Origin: an uncultured Bacilli bacterium
GTDB lineage: Bacteria > Bacillota_I > Bacilli_A > RF39 > UBA660
Direction of reading: 5' to 3'
Assembly (NCBI GenBank): GCA_947585665.1
Contig: CANPXE010000006.1
Coordinates: forward strand, 32,814 to 96,813
DNA length: 64,000 bases
Shown here: in pieces, positions 17,640 through 26,539 of the stretch
Layout: each line of letters starts with the position of its first letter
Position numbering within the stretch: the first letter of the stretch is position 1
Notes under the pieces: model-generated
Seen by the model: only the letters and a program-made list of their open reading frames with translations
Database searches by the model: none
What the model was told of the DNA's origin: nothing
Made by a program: the position numbers and the translations under genes

Positions 17640-18305
17640 ATGAATAAAGAGAAACGTTTAGATATCATATATGAAGATAAAGATATTATAGTTGTCAATA
17701 AACCGAGTAAATTACTTACTATTTCTACAGATAATGAAAAAGAAAAGACCCTTTTTCACAAAGTAATTACTTACGAGAAAAAGAAAAATAAACATAATAA
17801 GATTTTTATTGTTCATCGTCTTGATAAAGATACGAGTGGTATTGTTCTTTTTGCGAAGAGTGAAGAATTAAAAAGAAAGTTTCAAGATAATTGGGATGAT
17901 CTTGTAAGAGTGCGTGAATATGTTGCGATTGTTGAAGGAAAACCACCAAAAGAAAAAGGAACGATTAGAAGTTGGTTAAAAGAAACGAAAACGTTATTGG
18001 TCTATTCCTCTAAAAGAATGGGCGATGGGAAAGAAGCTATTACTCATTATCGCAAAGTTATGGGTAATGATAAGTTTACGATGTTAGATATTTTAATTGA
18101 TACGGGAAGAAAAAACCAAATTCGTGTTCATATGAGTGATATTGGTTGTCCTATTGTTGGTGATAAGAAATATAATAGTAAGACGAATCCTATTCGTAGA
18201 ATGGGCTTACATGCCAATAAATTAGTTGTCGTTCATCCTGTTACTCACAAAGAAATGACTTTTGAATGTGATATTCCTAATAGTTTTATAAAAATTGTCG
18301 AATAG
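17640..18305 (+). CDS. RluA-family pseudouridine synthase
   Basis: A 221-residue cytosolic RNA-modifying enzyme that isomerises uridine to pseudouridine in rRNA or tRNA. It shows IIVVNKPSKLLTIST, the catalytic HRLDKDTSGIVLFAKS (Asp), TGRKNQIRVHMSDIGCPIVGDKKY and MGLHANKLVVVHP. It lacks the N-terminal S4 RNA-binding domain found in RluB/C/D-type proteins, so it is of the short RluA class. The target nucleotide cannot be inferred. A short stem-T-run terminator follows. Confidence 0.92.
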   Translation: MNKEKRLDIIYEDKDIIVVNKPSKLLTISTDNEKEKTLFHKVITYEKKKNKHNKIFIVHRLDKDTSGIVLFAKSEELKRKFQDNWDDLVRVREYVAIVEGKPPKEKGTIRSWLKETKTLLVYSSKRMGDGKEAITHYRKVMGNDKFTMLDILIDTGRKNQIRVHMSDIGCPIVGDKKYNSKTNPIRRMGLHANKLVVVHPVTHKEMTFECDIPNSFIKIVE

Positions 18306-18324
18306 AGTGTCTAACTCTTTTTTT
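18304..18324 (+). terminator. Weak terminator
   Basis: Five-base stem AGAGT/ACTCT followed by seven T, overlapping the stop of the RluA-type gene. Confidence 0.55.
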
Positions 18325-18379
18325 CTTTATAATTAAGATTAGGTTTTGTGTTATAATGATAATAGAGAGGTGATAGGCA

Positions 18380-19033
18380 ATGAAAGTAAGTGATTTGTCT
18401 TTTCGTGATTTGGATCGTAAATGGGTTGCTTTTGAAAATAAAAAAGCCTGTCGTAAAATAGCTAAAAAGATAAAGGCAAAGAAACTTCAAGCACCAATAT
18501 TTGGTTATTTCTATATTGATAAAGAAAATGGTCTATCACTTAGAGTAGTTGGAAATATTGAACGTGATGGCCGTAATAAATTATATTTAGATGAAGATTA
18601 TATCTTAAATAAAGAAGCTATTGTCGATTATGACTTTGTCATGGATAAAGATGTTAAAATATTGAGTGATAAGGTTGTTGCTAATCTTGATGGAGCTAGT
18701 CTTTTAGAGAGTAAGATTGATGTTAATTATAAAGATATTAATAATTTTCTAGAGACGAGAAACAAAGAAGAGTTAGATGCTTTTAGAAATGAACAGTTTC
18801 CTGATGATGTCCAAGTATTATTAGTTAATGAAGATGATGTTCCTGATGAATTACTATGGGCAAGAATAGAGGGAATAATGGATGTTAAGCCTGATGTTTT
18901 AATATGTCGCTTATTAACATCAGCTTATCACAATGAAGAGTATCAAGAAGATGTAATGGTTGGTGTTAAGTATTTTGAAGAAGATGAACAGTTGCGCATC
19001 GTTGGTCTTTTAAAGAGAAGAGCAAAAAAATAG
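18380..19033 (+). CDS. Hypothetical cytosolic protein
   Basis: A 217-residue, charged, soluble protein with no membrane segment or recognised motif. The N-terminus is basic (KACRKIAKKIKAKKLQ) and the remainder acidic. It has a GAGAGGTGATAG ribosome site and its own terminator, so it is a single-gene unit convergent with tdk. Function unknown. Confidence 0.75.
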   Translation: MKVSDLSFRDLDRKWVAFENKKACRKIAKKIKAKKLQAPIFGYFYIDKENGLSLRVVGNIERDGRNKLYLDEDYILNKEAIVDYDFVMDKDVKILSDKVVANLDGASLLESKIDVNYKDINNFLETRNKEELDAFRNEQFPDDVQVLLVNEDDVPDELLWARIEGIMDVKPDVLICRLLTSAYHNEEYQEDVMVGVKYFEEDEQLRIVGLLKRRAKK

Positions 19034-19055
19034 ATCTCCTAAGAGATCTTTTTTT
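19032..19055. terminator. Terminator
   Basis: Stem AGATCTC/GAGATCT with a CTAA loop and a seven-T run. Confidence 0.85.
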
Positions 19056-19650
19056 ATGACTTATTATATTTAGCTTTTTTATAGGTTAACATATAACATT
19101 TACCACAAACAGCTTGATAGGTAACATCATCTTTACCATTATCAATTACGACTTGATCACCATCAAAAATTGGAACACCAGCAATTAAACGCATATTTTG
19201 AGTCGCTTTTCTTCCACAAGAACAAATCGTTTTCATTTCTTCGATACTATCAGCAAGTTCTAATAAACGTTTAGAACCAGGAAATCCTTGCATTGTAAAA
19301 TCACAACGTAGTCCATAACAAATGACAGGGATATCTAAAAATTTTGTTATTTCATATAATTCATCAACTTGTTCTTTAGTTAAAAATTGGGCTTCATCAA
19401 CTAAGATACAAGCTAAATCATTATCTTCAAAATTAACTTTTTGACATACTTTTTCGTCTTTTTGTAAAAGAACATTAACTTCTCTTTCACAGCCTAATCT
19501 TGATACAACATTATTATCGCCTTTGGTATCGATACTAGGTTTAATAACACATACCTTTAACCCGTTTTCTTCATAGTTATGAGCAACTTGTAAAAGGTGT
19601 GTACTTTTTCCACAATTCATTGCGCCATACCTAAAATATAATTTTGACAT
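19054..19650 (-). CDS. tdk: Thymidine kinase (type II)
   Basis: Phosphorylates thymidine to dTMP in pyrimidine salvage. The 198-residue protein contains the P-loop GAMNCGKSTHLL (about residues 8-19), ILVDEAQFLTKEQVDEL (Walker B and lasso region), and zinc-site Cys pairs in TICSCGRKATQ and VCGKCYM. Length is typical of the type II tetrameric enzyme. A GGGAGGT ribosome site precedes the ATG. The 140 bases between it and clpB hold only the clpB terminator and promoter-like AT-rich sequence. Confidence 0.95.
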   Translation of the reverse strand: MSKLYFRYGAMNCGKSTHLLQVAHNYEENGLKVCVIKPSIDTKGDNNVVSRLGCEREVNVLLQKDEKVCQKVNFEDNDLACILVDEAQFLTKEQVDELYEITKFLDIPVICYGLRCDFTMQGFPGSKRLLELADSIEEMKTICSCGRKATQNMRLIAGVPIFDGDQVVIDNGKDDVTYQAVCGKCYMLTYKKAKYNKS

Positions 19651-19767
19651 TTTTACCTCCCATATTTACTAGTATCATTACCAACTTTATTCTTCTATCA
19701 AGTTCATTATATGGTTTTTAAAATATCTGTGTCAACGATAAGTTAAAATATTTTTTCATTAAAATAA

Positions 19768-19790
19768 AAAAGGGAGATATTTCCCTTTGT
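19768..19790 (-). terminator. clpB terminator
   Basis: On the minus strand, stem AAAGGGA/TCCCTTT is followed by a T-rich run (TTTTATTTT). Confidence 0.75.
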
Positions 19791-21899
19791 TTATAACAAA
19801 ATTAGTTTTCCATCTTTGACGTCAATCGTAATCGTTGAATTAAACTTAATGTTTTCCATGATGATATTATTAGCAATTAATGTTTCAATATTACGGGATA
19901 CATAACGTTTAATAGGACGAGCACCATAATTTTCATCAAAAGATTCATCAATAATGAACTTTTTAGCCTTTTCCGTCAATTCGATTTTTATCTTTTTATC
20001 GGATAGGCGCATTTCAATATCTTTAATTATCTTATCAAGAATTTCATAGACAGTATCTTTATTTAAAGCATTAAAGATTATTATCTCATCAATTCTATTT
20101 AGAAATTCTGGTTTAAAGTTCATATGTAGTTCTTTCATTATTAAATCCTTGCTGTCAATATTTTTATCTAGGATGTATTCACTACCTAAGTTAGAGGTCA
20201 TGATGATAATGGTATTTTTAAAGTCGACAGTTCTTCCTTGGGAATCAGTAATACGTCCATCATCTAATATTTGTAATAAGATGTTAAAAATATCTTTATG
20301 AGCTTTTTCAATTTCATCAAAAAGAACAATACTATATGGATTACGACGAACAGCTTCCGTTAGTTGTCCTCCTTCATCATATCCGATGTATCCGGGAGGT
20401 GAACCAATTAGACGACTGACAGAATGAGCTTCCATATATTCACTCATATCGATACGAATCATGTGGCGTTCATCATCAAATAGTTCATTGGCAAGGGTTC
20501 TTGCGACTTCCGTTTTACCAACACCAGTAGGACCTAAAAAGATGAATGAACCAATAGGGCGGTTAGGGTCTTTAATACCACTTCGTGAACGAATGATGGC
20601 ATCGCTAACTAAACTTAAAGCTTCATCTTGACCCATGACACGCTTTTTCATGTTATTTTCAAGATTTAATAATTTTTCTTTTTCACCACTTACTAACTTT
20701 TCTAGTGGAATGTTAGTCCATTTGGCAATAATAGATGCGATTGACTCATCATCAACAGTATCACTTAAGATGTCAGAACGATTATTTTTCTTTAACTCTT
20801 CTAGTTCTTTTTCAAGTTTTGGAATCGTTCCATGACGAAGAATAGCAGCATTTTCTAAGTCGTATTCATCTTCGGCTTTTTCCAATTTTCTTTGTGCACT
20901 TTCTATTTCTTCTTTCTTTTTACTAATACTTGTATTGATTTCTTTTTCTTCTTCCCATTTTTGGCGAAGATTACTTTCTCTATTCTTTAAAGTATCTAGT
21001 TTGCCATCAATTTCTTCAATGCGCTTTTTAGAAAATTCATCTTTTTCTTTCTTCAAAGCTTCTTTTTCAACTTCTAGTTGCATGATTGATCTTGTCAATT
21101 TATCAAGTTCAAAAGGAACAGACTCCATTTGGACTTTAATAGTAGCACAAGCTTCATCAATCAAGTCAATGGCTTTATCTGGTAAATAACGATCGGTTAT
21201 GTAACGATCAGATAGGGTAGCAGCCGCAACCAAAGCTTTATCTTTTATATTTACTCCATGATATACTTCAAAGCGTTGTTTTAGACCACGAAGAATTGTG
21301 ATGGTGTCAAGAACCGTTGGTTCTTTAACTAAAACCTTTTGGAAACGTCTTTCAAGAGCCCCATCTTTTTCGATGTATTTACGATATTCATTTAAGGTTG
21401 TTGCTCCTATACAGTGAATTTCACCACGCGCAAGCATAGGTTTTAACATGTTACCAGCATCCATTGCGGAGTCGCCACCATTAGAATTAACAATCATATG
21501 AATTTCATCAATAAACATGATCATTTCGCCATTAGAGTCTTTAATTTCTTTTAATACAGCTTTAAGACGTTCTTCAAACTCACCACGATATTTGGCACCT
21601 GCAACTAACGCACCCATATCTAGTTCCCAAATAATTTTATTTTTTAAACTATTAGGAACATCACCTTTAACAATTCTTTGGGCAAGTCCTTCGACAATAG
21701 CCGTTTTACCAACTCCCGGTTCACCAATCAAAACGGGATTGTTCTTGGTCTTTCGAGAAAGGATTCTAGTGATACTACGAATTTCGTCATCACGTCCAAT
21801 GACGGGATCAACTTTGCCATCTTTGACGGCATCAGTAATATTTCTTCCATATTTTTCTAAAACATTTTCTAAATTTTCTTGAAATGGATTATTATTCAT
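19791..21899 (-). CDS. clpB: ClpB disaggregase lacking the N-terminal domain
   Basis: Hexameric AAA+ chaperone that pulls polypeptides out of aggregates with DnaK. Two ATPase modules are present: GEPGVGKT (Walker A, about residues 58-65) with MIMFIDEIH, and GPTGVGKT (about 460) with [11 protein letters not shown]. Between them lies the ClpB-specific middle coiled coil (about 270-370). The protein is 702 residues and starts at the D1 linker ([17 protein letters not shown]), so the Clp_N substrate-binding domain (~150 residues) is absent, as in mycoplasma ClpB. A CIRCE-like operator overlaps the promoter, indicating HrcA heat-shock control. Confidence 0.93.
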   Translation of the reverse strand: MNNNPFQENLENVLEKYGRNITDAVKDGKVDPVIGRDDEIRSITRILSRKTKNNPVLIGEPGVGKTAIVEGLAQRIVKGDVPNSLKNKIIWELDMGALVAGAKYRGEFEERLKAVLKEIKDSNGEMIMFIDEIHMIVNSNGGDSAMDAGNMLKPMLARGEIHCIGATTLNEYRKYIEKDGALERRFQKVLVKEPTVLDTITILRGLKQRFEVYHGVNIKDKALVAAATLSDRYITDRYLPDKAIDLIDEACATIKVQMESVPFELDKLTRSIMQLEVEKEALKKEKDEFSKKRIEEIDGKLDTLKNRESNLRQKWEEEKEINTSISKKKEEIESAQRKLEKAEDEYDLENAAILRHGTIPKLEKELEELKKNNRSDILSDTVDDESIASIIAKWTNIPLEKLVSGEKEKLLNLENNMKKRVMGQDEALSLVSDAIIRSRSGIKDPNRPIGSFIFLGPTGVGKTEVARTLANELFDDERHMIRIDMSEYMEAHSVSRLIGSPPGYIGYDEGGQLTEAVRRNPYSIVLFDEIEKAHKDIFNILLQILDDGRITDSQGRTVDFKNTIIIMTSNLGSEYILDKNIDSKDLIMKELHMNFKPEFLNRIDEIIIFNALNKDTVYEILDKIIKDIEMRLSDKKIKIELTEKAKKFIIDESFDENYGARPIKRYVSRNIETLIANNIIMENIKFNSTITIDVKDGKLILL

Positions 21900-21930
21900 A
21901 ATAAATTCCCCCTTTCACATTTCATATATG

Positions 21931-21973
21931 ATTATAACACTATTTTGGCACTTGTCAATAGAGAGTGCCAAAA
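21931..21973 (-). promoter_or_regulatory. clpB promoter with CIRCE-like HrcA operator
   Basis: Minus-strand TTGACA (plus 21953-21958) and TATAAT (plus 21931-21936) with a 16-base spacer. The inverted repeat 21943-21973 has arms TTTTGGCACT/AGTGCCAAAA; read as CIRCE it is TTGGCACTC-N9-AAGTGCCAA, close to the consensus TTAGCACTC-N9-GAGTGCTAA. The operator covers the -35, so binding would block transcription. Confidence 0.8.
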
Positions 21974-22041
21974 TGCTGATTTGCAATTTTAGTATGTTTT
22001 GTGATAAAATGAATATGCTTTAAGAAAAAGAGGTGTTATGT

Positions 22042-22704
22042 GTGAAGATTAGTCGCTTCCTTATGCACAGCGGTTTATTATCCATAACTCTTGGTATCTT
22101 TATATATGTATTCACATCTTTTGAAATTAATTCGCACTCATTAATGGATAGTTTTAAAGAACCAAAAGCAGTTAAATTAGAATTTAAAGATGAGATAGAT
22201 TTAAAAACAAATGCCGCAATTAGTAAGATTGCTTATGGTATTACTGATAATATAGATAACGCAGCCATTAAAAAAACAGCTTATGGTATTGAACGCTTTG
22301 TCGTTTATGATGGTTTAACTCTCGATGAGTTATCAGATAAACTAAATCGTTCTTTAAAAGGTGTACTTGCCAATAAAGGAAAGATGATTGCTGAAAAGTG
22401 TTTAGATTTAAAAATGGATCCTTATATGGCTGTTGCGATTATGCTGCATGAGACAGGTTGTAATTCTAGTTGTAGTAGTCTTGCTCGTAATTACTACAAC
22501 GTCGGTGGTATGAAAGCGGGAAGTGGTAATTTCCAAAAGTTTTCTTCAATTGATGAAGGAATAGATACTTTCCTAAATAATTTATATGGTAACTATTATG
22601 TTTATGGACTTGATACTCCTGAAAAGATAAATCCTAAATATGCAGCTTCAACTTCATGGGCAAGTAAAATAAATAGTTATATGAAAATGATTAAAGAAAA
22701 ATAA
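22042..22704 (+). CDS. Membrane-anchored glucosaminidase-type muramidase
   Basis: A 220-residue protein with an N-terminal membrane anchor (about residues 9-28), a linker with the short repeat IAYGI/TAYGI, and a C-terminal domain of the glucosaminidase/FlgJ-like lysozyme family. That domain shows IMLHETGCNSSC (likely catalytic Glu), NYYNVGGMKAGSGNFQKFSSIDEGIDTFLNNLY and YAASTSWASKINSYM. It likely cleaves glycan strands of peptidoglycan. The GTG at 22042 is chosen because AGAGGTG lies six bases upstream; the nearby ATG is out of frame. Confidence 0.82.
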   Translation: MKISRFLMHSGLLSITLGIFIYVFTSFEINSHSLMDSFKEPKAVKLEFKDEIDLKTNAAISKIAYGITDNIDNAAIKKTAYGIERFVVYDGLTLDELSDKLNRSLKGVLANKGKMIAEKCLDLKMDPYMAVAIMLHETGCNSSCSSLARNYYNVGGMKAGSGNFQKFSSIDEGIDTFLNNLYGNYYVYGLDTPEKINPKYAASTSWASKINSYMKMIKEK

Positions 22705-22716
22705 AAAAGGTTGACG

Positions 22717-22744
22717 AAAGATGGACAAAAATCCATCTTTTTTT
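22717..22744 (+). terminator. Terminator after the glucosaminidase gene
   Basis: Stem AAAGATGGA/TCCATCTTT with a CAAAAA loop followed by T run. Confidence 0.85.
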
Positions 22745-23154
22745 GTTCGACAAATAGAGGTGTTAAAAAATGGTAAACTTTTTCCTGCTCTTTGACACGA
22801 AAAGTAAGAAATATTTATAAAATGTTTTCCATATAATATAAAGGAAAAATTAAAAAAACAAAAAAATGAAAAAAACTAATTTGTCATTTTTTTTGAAAAA
22901 AAACCAAAAAATAAAAATGTCAATAAAGATACAAAAACTCTCTAAAGCCCTTATAAATAAAGGAAATTATTGTTTTTTAATTTTTAAAAAGTCATTTTTT
23001 CAAAAAACGAAAAAAATAAAAAATGTCAAAAATGTAAAATTTGTGAAATTGAAAAAAATCAAAAAAATGTTTATTTGTCTTGATATATAAGCACATACTA
23101 AAAACATAGGAAACAAAAGTTCGAAAAAAAATAAAAAAATATACAAAAATATTA
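22745..23154. other. A-rich non-coding region upstream of nrdD
   Basis: About 400 bases of strongly A-rich plus strand with many short poly-A tracts and recurring AAAAATGTCAAAAATG-like words. A Lys-rich 74-codon frame exists here but has no ribosome site and biased composition only, so I do not call it. A TTCGACA (Spo0A-box-like) occurs at 22746-22752 and an imperfect palindrome CTTGATATATAAG near 23078. Poly-A phasing could bend the DNA near the nrdD promoter. Confidence 0.5.
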
Positions 23155-23184
23155 TTGACTATGAAAAAAAACATATATTAAAAT
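23155..23184 (+). promoter_or_regulatory. nrdD promoter
   Basis: TTGACT (23155-23160), an 18-base spacer and TAAAAT (23179-23184), followed by GGGAG before the ATG at 23226. Confidence 0.55.
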
Positions 23185-23225
23185 GAATTTAGGTAAGAGG
23201 TAATATTGAAGGGAGTATTTCAACT

Positions 23226-25535
23226 ATGAATGAAGAAGAATTAAATGACTTAAAAGTTGTTAAAAGAAATGGAAAGAAAGTGGATTTTGATGGTACAAAG
23301 ATTGCTGTAGCCATCAAAAAAGGTTTTGATAATTTGAAGACGGATCGTTATGCTGATCTATCAATTGGTGTCGAGTATACCGAAAAAGATAGTCAAAAAG
23401 TGTATCAAGCTGTAATGAAAAGAATTGTCAAAGAATATAAGGACGCTGAAAAGATCAAAATTGAAGAAATTCAAGATATGATTGAAGACGAACTTAAGAA
23501 AAAAGGTTATACGGATGTCTATGAATCATTTTCTGATTATCGTGAAAAGAGAAGACAATCAAGAGAGATGTTCTCTGACGATAAGAAGATGCACAAATTC
23601 TTAAAGACAATTGAAGGATTAGGATTGAAATCATCTGTTGAAGATAATACTAAAAGAGAAAATGCTAATGTCAATGGTGATACAGCTATGGGAACAATGC
23701 TTCAATATGGTTCTACTGTATCAAAAGAATTTGCTAAAGACTATTTGATGAAAAAGAGATTTGCTGATGCCCATGAAAATGGTGATATTCATATTCACGA
23801 TTTGGATTTTATGCCAATGGGTACAACAACTTGTATGCAAATTGATTTGGATAAATTATTTAAAAATGGTTTTTCAACTGGACACGGACATTTAAGAACA
23901 CCTAATGATATTATGAGTTATACAGCACTTGCAGCCATTGCTATTCAATCAAATCAAAATGACCAACATGGAGGTCAAAGTGTACCAGCTTTCGATTACT
24001 ATATGGCACCGGGTGTATTAAAGACCTTTAAAAAACAATTTAAACAAACAATTGCTGATTTGTTAGATTATTCAGAATTTAACAAGTTTATCAATATGGC
24101 AACGATTGCTAAAGATATTGATAAATTAGATAGCATTGATGTTGACTTATCAATGTTCGAAAAATATGAAAAAGAGAGTTGTCAATTACAAAGGTTATTT
24201 GGAATGGCTTACGATAAAGCTCTTGCCAAAACTGATCGTATTACTTTCCAAGCAATGGAAGCCTTTGTTCACAACTTGAATACAATGCATTCAAGAGCAG
24301 GAGCACAAGTACCATTCTCATCAATCAATTTTGGTACTGATACATCTCTAGAAGGAAGAATGGTTATTAAGAACTATTTACTTGCTGTTGAAAAAGGATT
24401 AGGTCATAGTGAAACACCTATTTTCCCAATATCTATATTTAAGGTAAAAGAGGGTGTTAACTACAATCCAGAAGATCCTAACTACGATATGTTTAAATTA
24501 TCTTGTCGTGTTTCTGCGAAGAGATTATTCCCTAATTTCTCGTTTATTGATGCACCATTTAATCTTCAATACTATAAACCAGGAGATTATCGTACCGAAG
24601 TTGGTTATATGGGATGCCGTACAAGAGTATTAGGAAATGTCGTTGATCCAGATAAAGCAATCACACCAGGACGTGGAAACTTATCATTTACATCAATTAA
24701 TTTGCCAAGATTAGGTATTAAACATGGTAAGGTTCTAGGAAGAGAAGAGACTGACTTAGATGGTTTCTTTGAAGAATTAGGTGAGTTAATTGAACTTGTT
24801 AAAGATCAATTATTAGAGAGATTTGAAGTTCAATGTAGTAAACACATCTATAACTTCCCATTCTTACTTGGACAAGGTGTATGGCTTGATTCTGAGAAAC
24901 TAAAAGACAATGATCGCATTCGAAGAGTACTAAAACATGGTACTTTAAGTATTGGATTCATTGGTCTTGCAGAATGCTTGAAGGCCTTAATTGGTCAACA
25001 TCATGGTGAAAGTGATGAAGCTCAAGAATTAGGTTTAAAGATTGTTAAGTTCATTCGTGATAAATGCGATGAATATTCGCAAAAATATAACCTTAACTTT
25101 ACTTGCTTAGCTACACCTGCTGAAGGATTGAGTGGAAGATTCACAAGTATTGATAAAGCTATATATGGAAAAATTAAAGGGGTAACTGATCGTGCTTACT
25201 ATACTAATTCATTCCATATACCAGTTTATTACAATATAACAATTAAAAATAAACTTCATAAAGAAGCACCATATCATGCTTTGACAAATGCTGGTCACAT
25301 TTCTTACATCGAGTTAGATGGTGATCCAAGTGAAAACTTAGATGCATTTGAACGTGTCATTCGCATTATGAAGGAAGAAGGAATCGGTTACGGTGCTGTT
25401 AACCATCCAGTTGATCGTGACCCTGTCTGTGGTTACGTTGGGGTAATTGGTGATGTATGTCCAGGATGCGGACGCCGTGAAGGAGAAAGCGTCAGTTTAG
25501 AGAGAATAACTGCATTAAATTGTGGTTGTAAATAA
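23226..25535 (+). CDS. nrdD: Anaerobic ribonucleoside-triphosphate reductase, large part (lacks radical loop)
   Basis: Class III ribonucleotide reductase that reduces NTPs to dNTPs under anaerobic conditions. The 769 residues contain an N-terminal ATP-cone (VVKRNGKKVDFDGTKIAVAIKK), the catalytic barrel with HIHDLDFMP and SINLPRLG, and a C-terminal zinc ribbon (VCGYVG...VCPGCGR...NCGC). The chain stops right after the zinc ribbon. The glycyl-radical segment normally in the same chain is encoded by a separate gene 21 bases later. The operon continues with that gene and nrdG. Confidence 0.93.
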   Translation: MNEEELNDLKVVKRNGKKVDFDGTKIAVAIKKGFDNLKTDRYADLSIGVEYTEKDSQKVYQAVMKRIVKEYKDAEKIKIEEIQDMIEDELKKKGYTDVYESFSDYREKRRQSREMFSDDKKMHKFLKTIEGLGLKSSVEDNTKRENANVNGDTAMGTMLQYGSTVSKEFAKDYLMKKRFADAHENGDIHIHDLDFMPMGTTTCMQIDLDKLFKNGFSTGHGHLRTPNDIMSYTALAAIAIQSNQNDQHGGQSVPAFDYYMAPGVLKTFKKQFKQTIADLLDYSEFNKFINMATIAKDIDKLDSIDVDLSMFEKYEKESCQLQRLFGMAYDKALAKTDRITFQAMEAFVHNLNTMHSRAGAQVPFSSINFGTDTSLEGRMVIKNYLLAVEKGLGHSETPIFPISIFKVKEGVNYNPEDPNYDMFKLSCRVSAKRLFPNFSFIDAPFNLQYYKPGDYRTEVGYMGCRTRVLGNVVDPDKAITPGRGNLSFTSINLPRLGIKHGKVLGREETDLDGFFEELGELIELVKDQLLERFEVQCSKHIYNFPFLLGQGVWLDSEKLKDNDRIRRVLKHGTLSIGFIGLAECLKALIGQHHGESDEAQELGLKIVKFIRDKCDEYSQKYNLNFTCLATPAEGLSGRFTSIDKAIYGKIKGVTDRAYYTNSFHIPVYYNITIKNKLHKEAPYHALTNAGHISYIELDGDPSENLDAFERVIRIMKEEGIGYGAVNHPVDRDPVCGYVGVIGDVCPGCGRREGESVSLERITALNCGCK

Positions 25536-25556
25536 AAAAGGAGAGAGGTAAAAATT

Positions 25557-25739
25557 ATGAAAAATGAAATGAGAGACGAAGAAAAAAAGAGTGTAAAAAC
25601 AGTTGGAGAAGGAGTAGGTTTTGAAAGAATTAGAAGAATCACTGGATATCTAGTAGGAACAGTTGATCGCTTCAATGATGCAAAACGTTCTGAAGTTGAA
25701 GACAGAGTAAAACACGGTGGAAAAGAAGTTTATCTATAA
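25557..25739 (+). CDS. nrdD: Stand-alone glycyl-radical C-terminal domain of NrdD
   Basis: A 60-residue protein carrying the conserved end of class III reductases: FERIRRITGYLVG, with the predicted radical Gly30, then DRFNDAKRSEVEDRVKHG. It has its own ribosome site (AAAGGAGAGAGG) and a 20-residue charged leader. The split is thus organised as two genes rather than a simple recent frameshift. It must associate with the large NrdD chain and be activated by NrdG. It starts 21 bases after the large gene and ends two bases before nrdG. Confidence 0.85.
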   Translation: MKNEMRDEEKKSVKTVGEGVGFERIRRITGYLVGTVDRFNDAKRSEVEDRVKHGGKEVYL

Positions 25740-25741
25740 AA

Positions 25742-26302
25742 ATGAAAATTAGATTAGCTGCTCCATTACAAAGAGATAGCATTGTCGATGGTGAGGGAAT
25801 ACGAGCAGTTATTTGGACGCAAGGATGTCTTCATAATTGCTTTGGATGCCATAATCCAGAAACACATGATATGAATGGAGGCTTTGAAGCAGATACTAAA
25901 GATTTAAAAGAAGAAATAAAGTCATTAACTGAGGAGACGGGTGTTACTTTCTCAGGAGGAGATCCATTTTACCAAATGAGAGAGTGTACAGAACTTGCTA
26001 AATTTTGTCATACGAGAGGTCTTAATGTTTGGTGTTATACGGGATTCACTTATGAACAGTTAATAGAACTTTCTTCTAAAAACAAACGTGTCTTGCCATT
26101 CTTAAATGAAATTGATGTCTTAGTTGATGGACCATTTATCTTAAAACAAAAGAGTTATGATGTTAAGTTCCGTGGTTCTAAAAATCAAAGAATAATTGAT
26201 GTTAAGAAAAGTTTAAAATTAGGACACGCTGTTGAAATAAAGAAATATCAATATAAAGAAAAGACAAACTCCGAGTCCAAAAAAGAAATAGTCTATATTT
26301 AA
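25742..26302 (+). CDS. nrdG: Anaerobic ribonucleotide reductase activating enzyme
   Basis: Radical-SAM activase that generates the glycyl radical on NrdD. The 186-residue protein has CLHNCFGCHNP (Cys-x3-Cys-x2-Cys binding the 4Fe-4S cluster), TFSGGDPFYQ (SAM-binding GGE-like motif) and LVDGPFI with FRGSKNQRIIDV, all typical of NrdG. It follows the small radical-domain gene by two bases, completing an nrdD-nrdD'-nrdG operon. A weak terminator follows. Confidence 0.93.
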   Translation: MKIRLAAPLQRDSIVDGEGIRAVIWTQGCLHNCFGCHNPETHDMNGGFEADTKDLKEEIKSLTEETGVTFSGGDPFYQMRECTELAKFCHTRGLNVWCYTGFTYEQLIELSSKNKRVLPFLNEIDVLVDGPFILKQKSYDVKFRGSKNQRIIDVKKSLKLGHAVEIKKYQYKEKTNSESKKEIVYI

Positions 26303-26331
26303 AAAGGTGTTCAATAAACATCTTTTTTTTG
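26303..26331 (+). terminator. Weak terminator after nrdG
   Basis: Imperfect stem AAGGTGT/ACATCTT (one G-T pair) followed by eight T. Confidence 0.55.
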
Positions 26332-26354
26332 TTAAAATATTATTGGTGAACAAA

Positions 26355-26531
26355 ATGAAAAAAGATGAAGATGAAAAGAAAAAAGTTATTACTACAAAGA
26401 TGGCTAAAGATATAAAAAGAAGATCTAAATATAATGATGAAGGTGATGAAGCAATTGCTGATTTTACCTATGATGCCACTTTTAGAAATAAAGAAAGCTA
26501 TGAAGAACGATATAAAGATTATAGGGACTAG
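26355..26531 (+). CDS. Small charged protein
   Basis: A 58-residue, very charged, soluble protein (MKKDEDEKKKVITTKMAKD...) of unknown function. The start at 26355 is preferred because TTGGTGAAC precedes it and the longer frame would begin inside the terminator of nrdG. It ends eight bases before the PHP phosphoesterase gene, so the two are probably co-transcribed. Confidence 0.6.
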   Translation: MKKDEDEKKKVITTKMAKDIKRRSKYNDEGDEAIADFTYDATFRNKESYEERYKDYRD

Positions 26532-26539
26532 GTGATGTT

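Noticed and set aside
18296..18302. Spo0A-box-like TGTCGAA at the end of the RluA-type gene
   Set aside because: It overlaps the final codons and a terminator, with no sporulation gene downstream.
22866..23090. 74-codon Lys/Phe-rich frame upstream of nrdD
   Set aside because: Its composition simply mirrors the A-rich DNA, there is no ribosome site and no recognisable protein pattern; treated as non-coding.
23070..23090. Possible NrdR box (CTTGATATATAAG palindrome) upstream of nrdD
   Set aside because: Only a partial match to the ACACWATATATWGTGT-type consensus and only one copy, whereas NrdR sites normally occur in pairs near the promoter.
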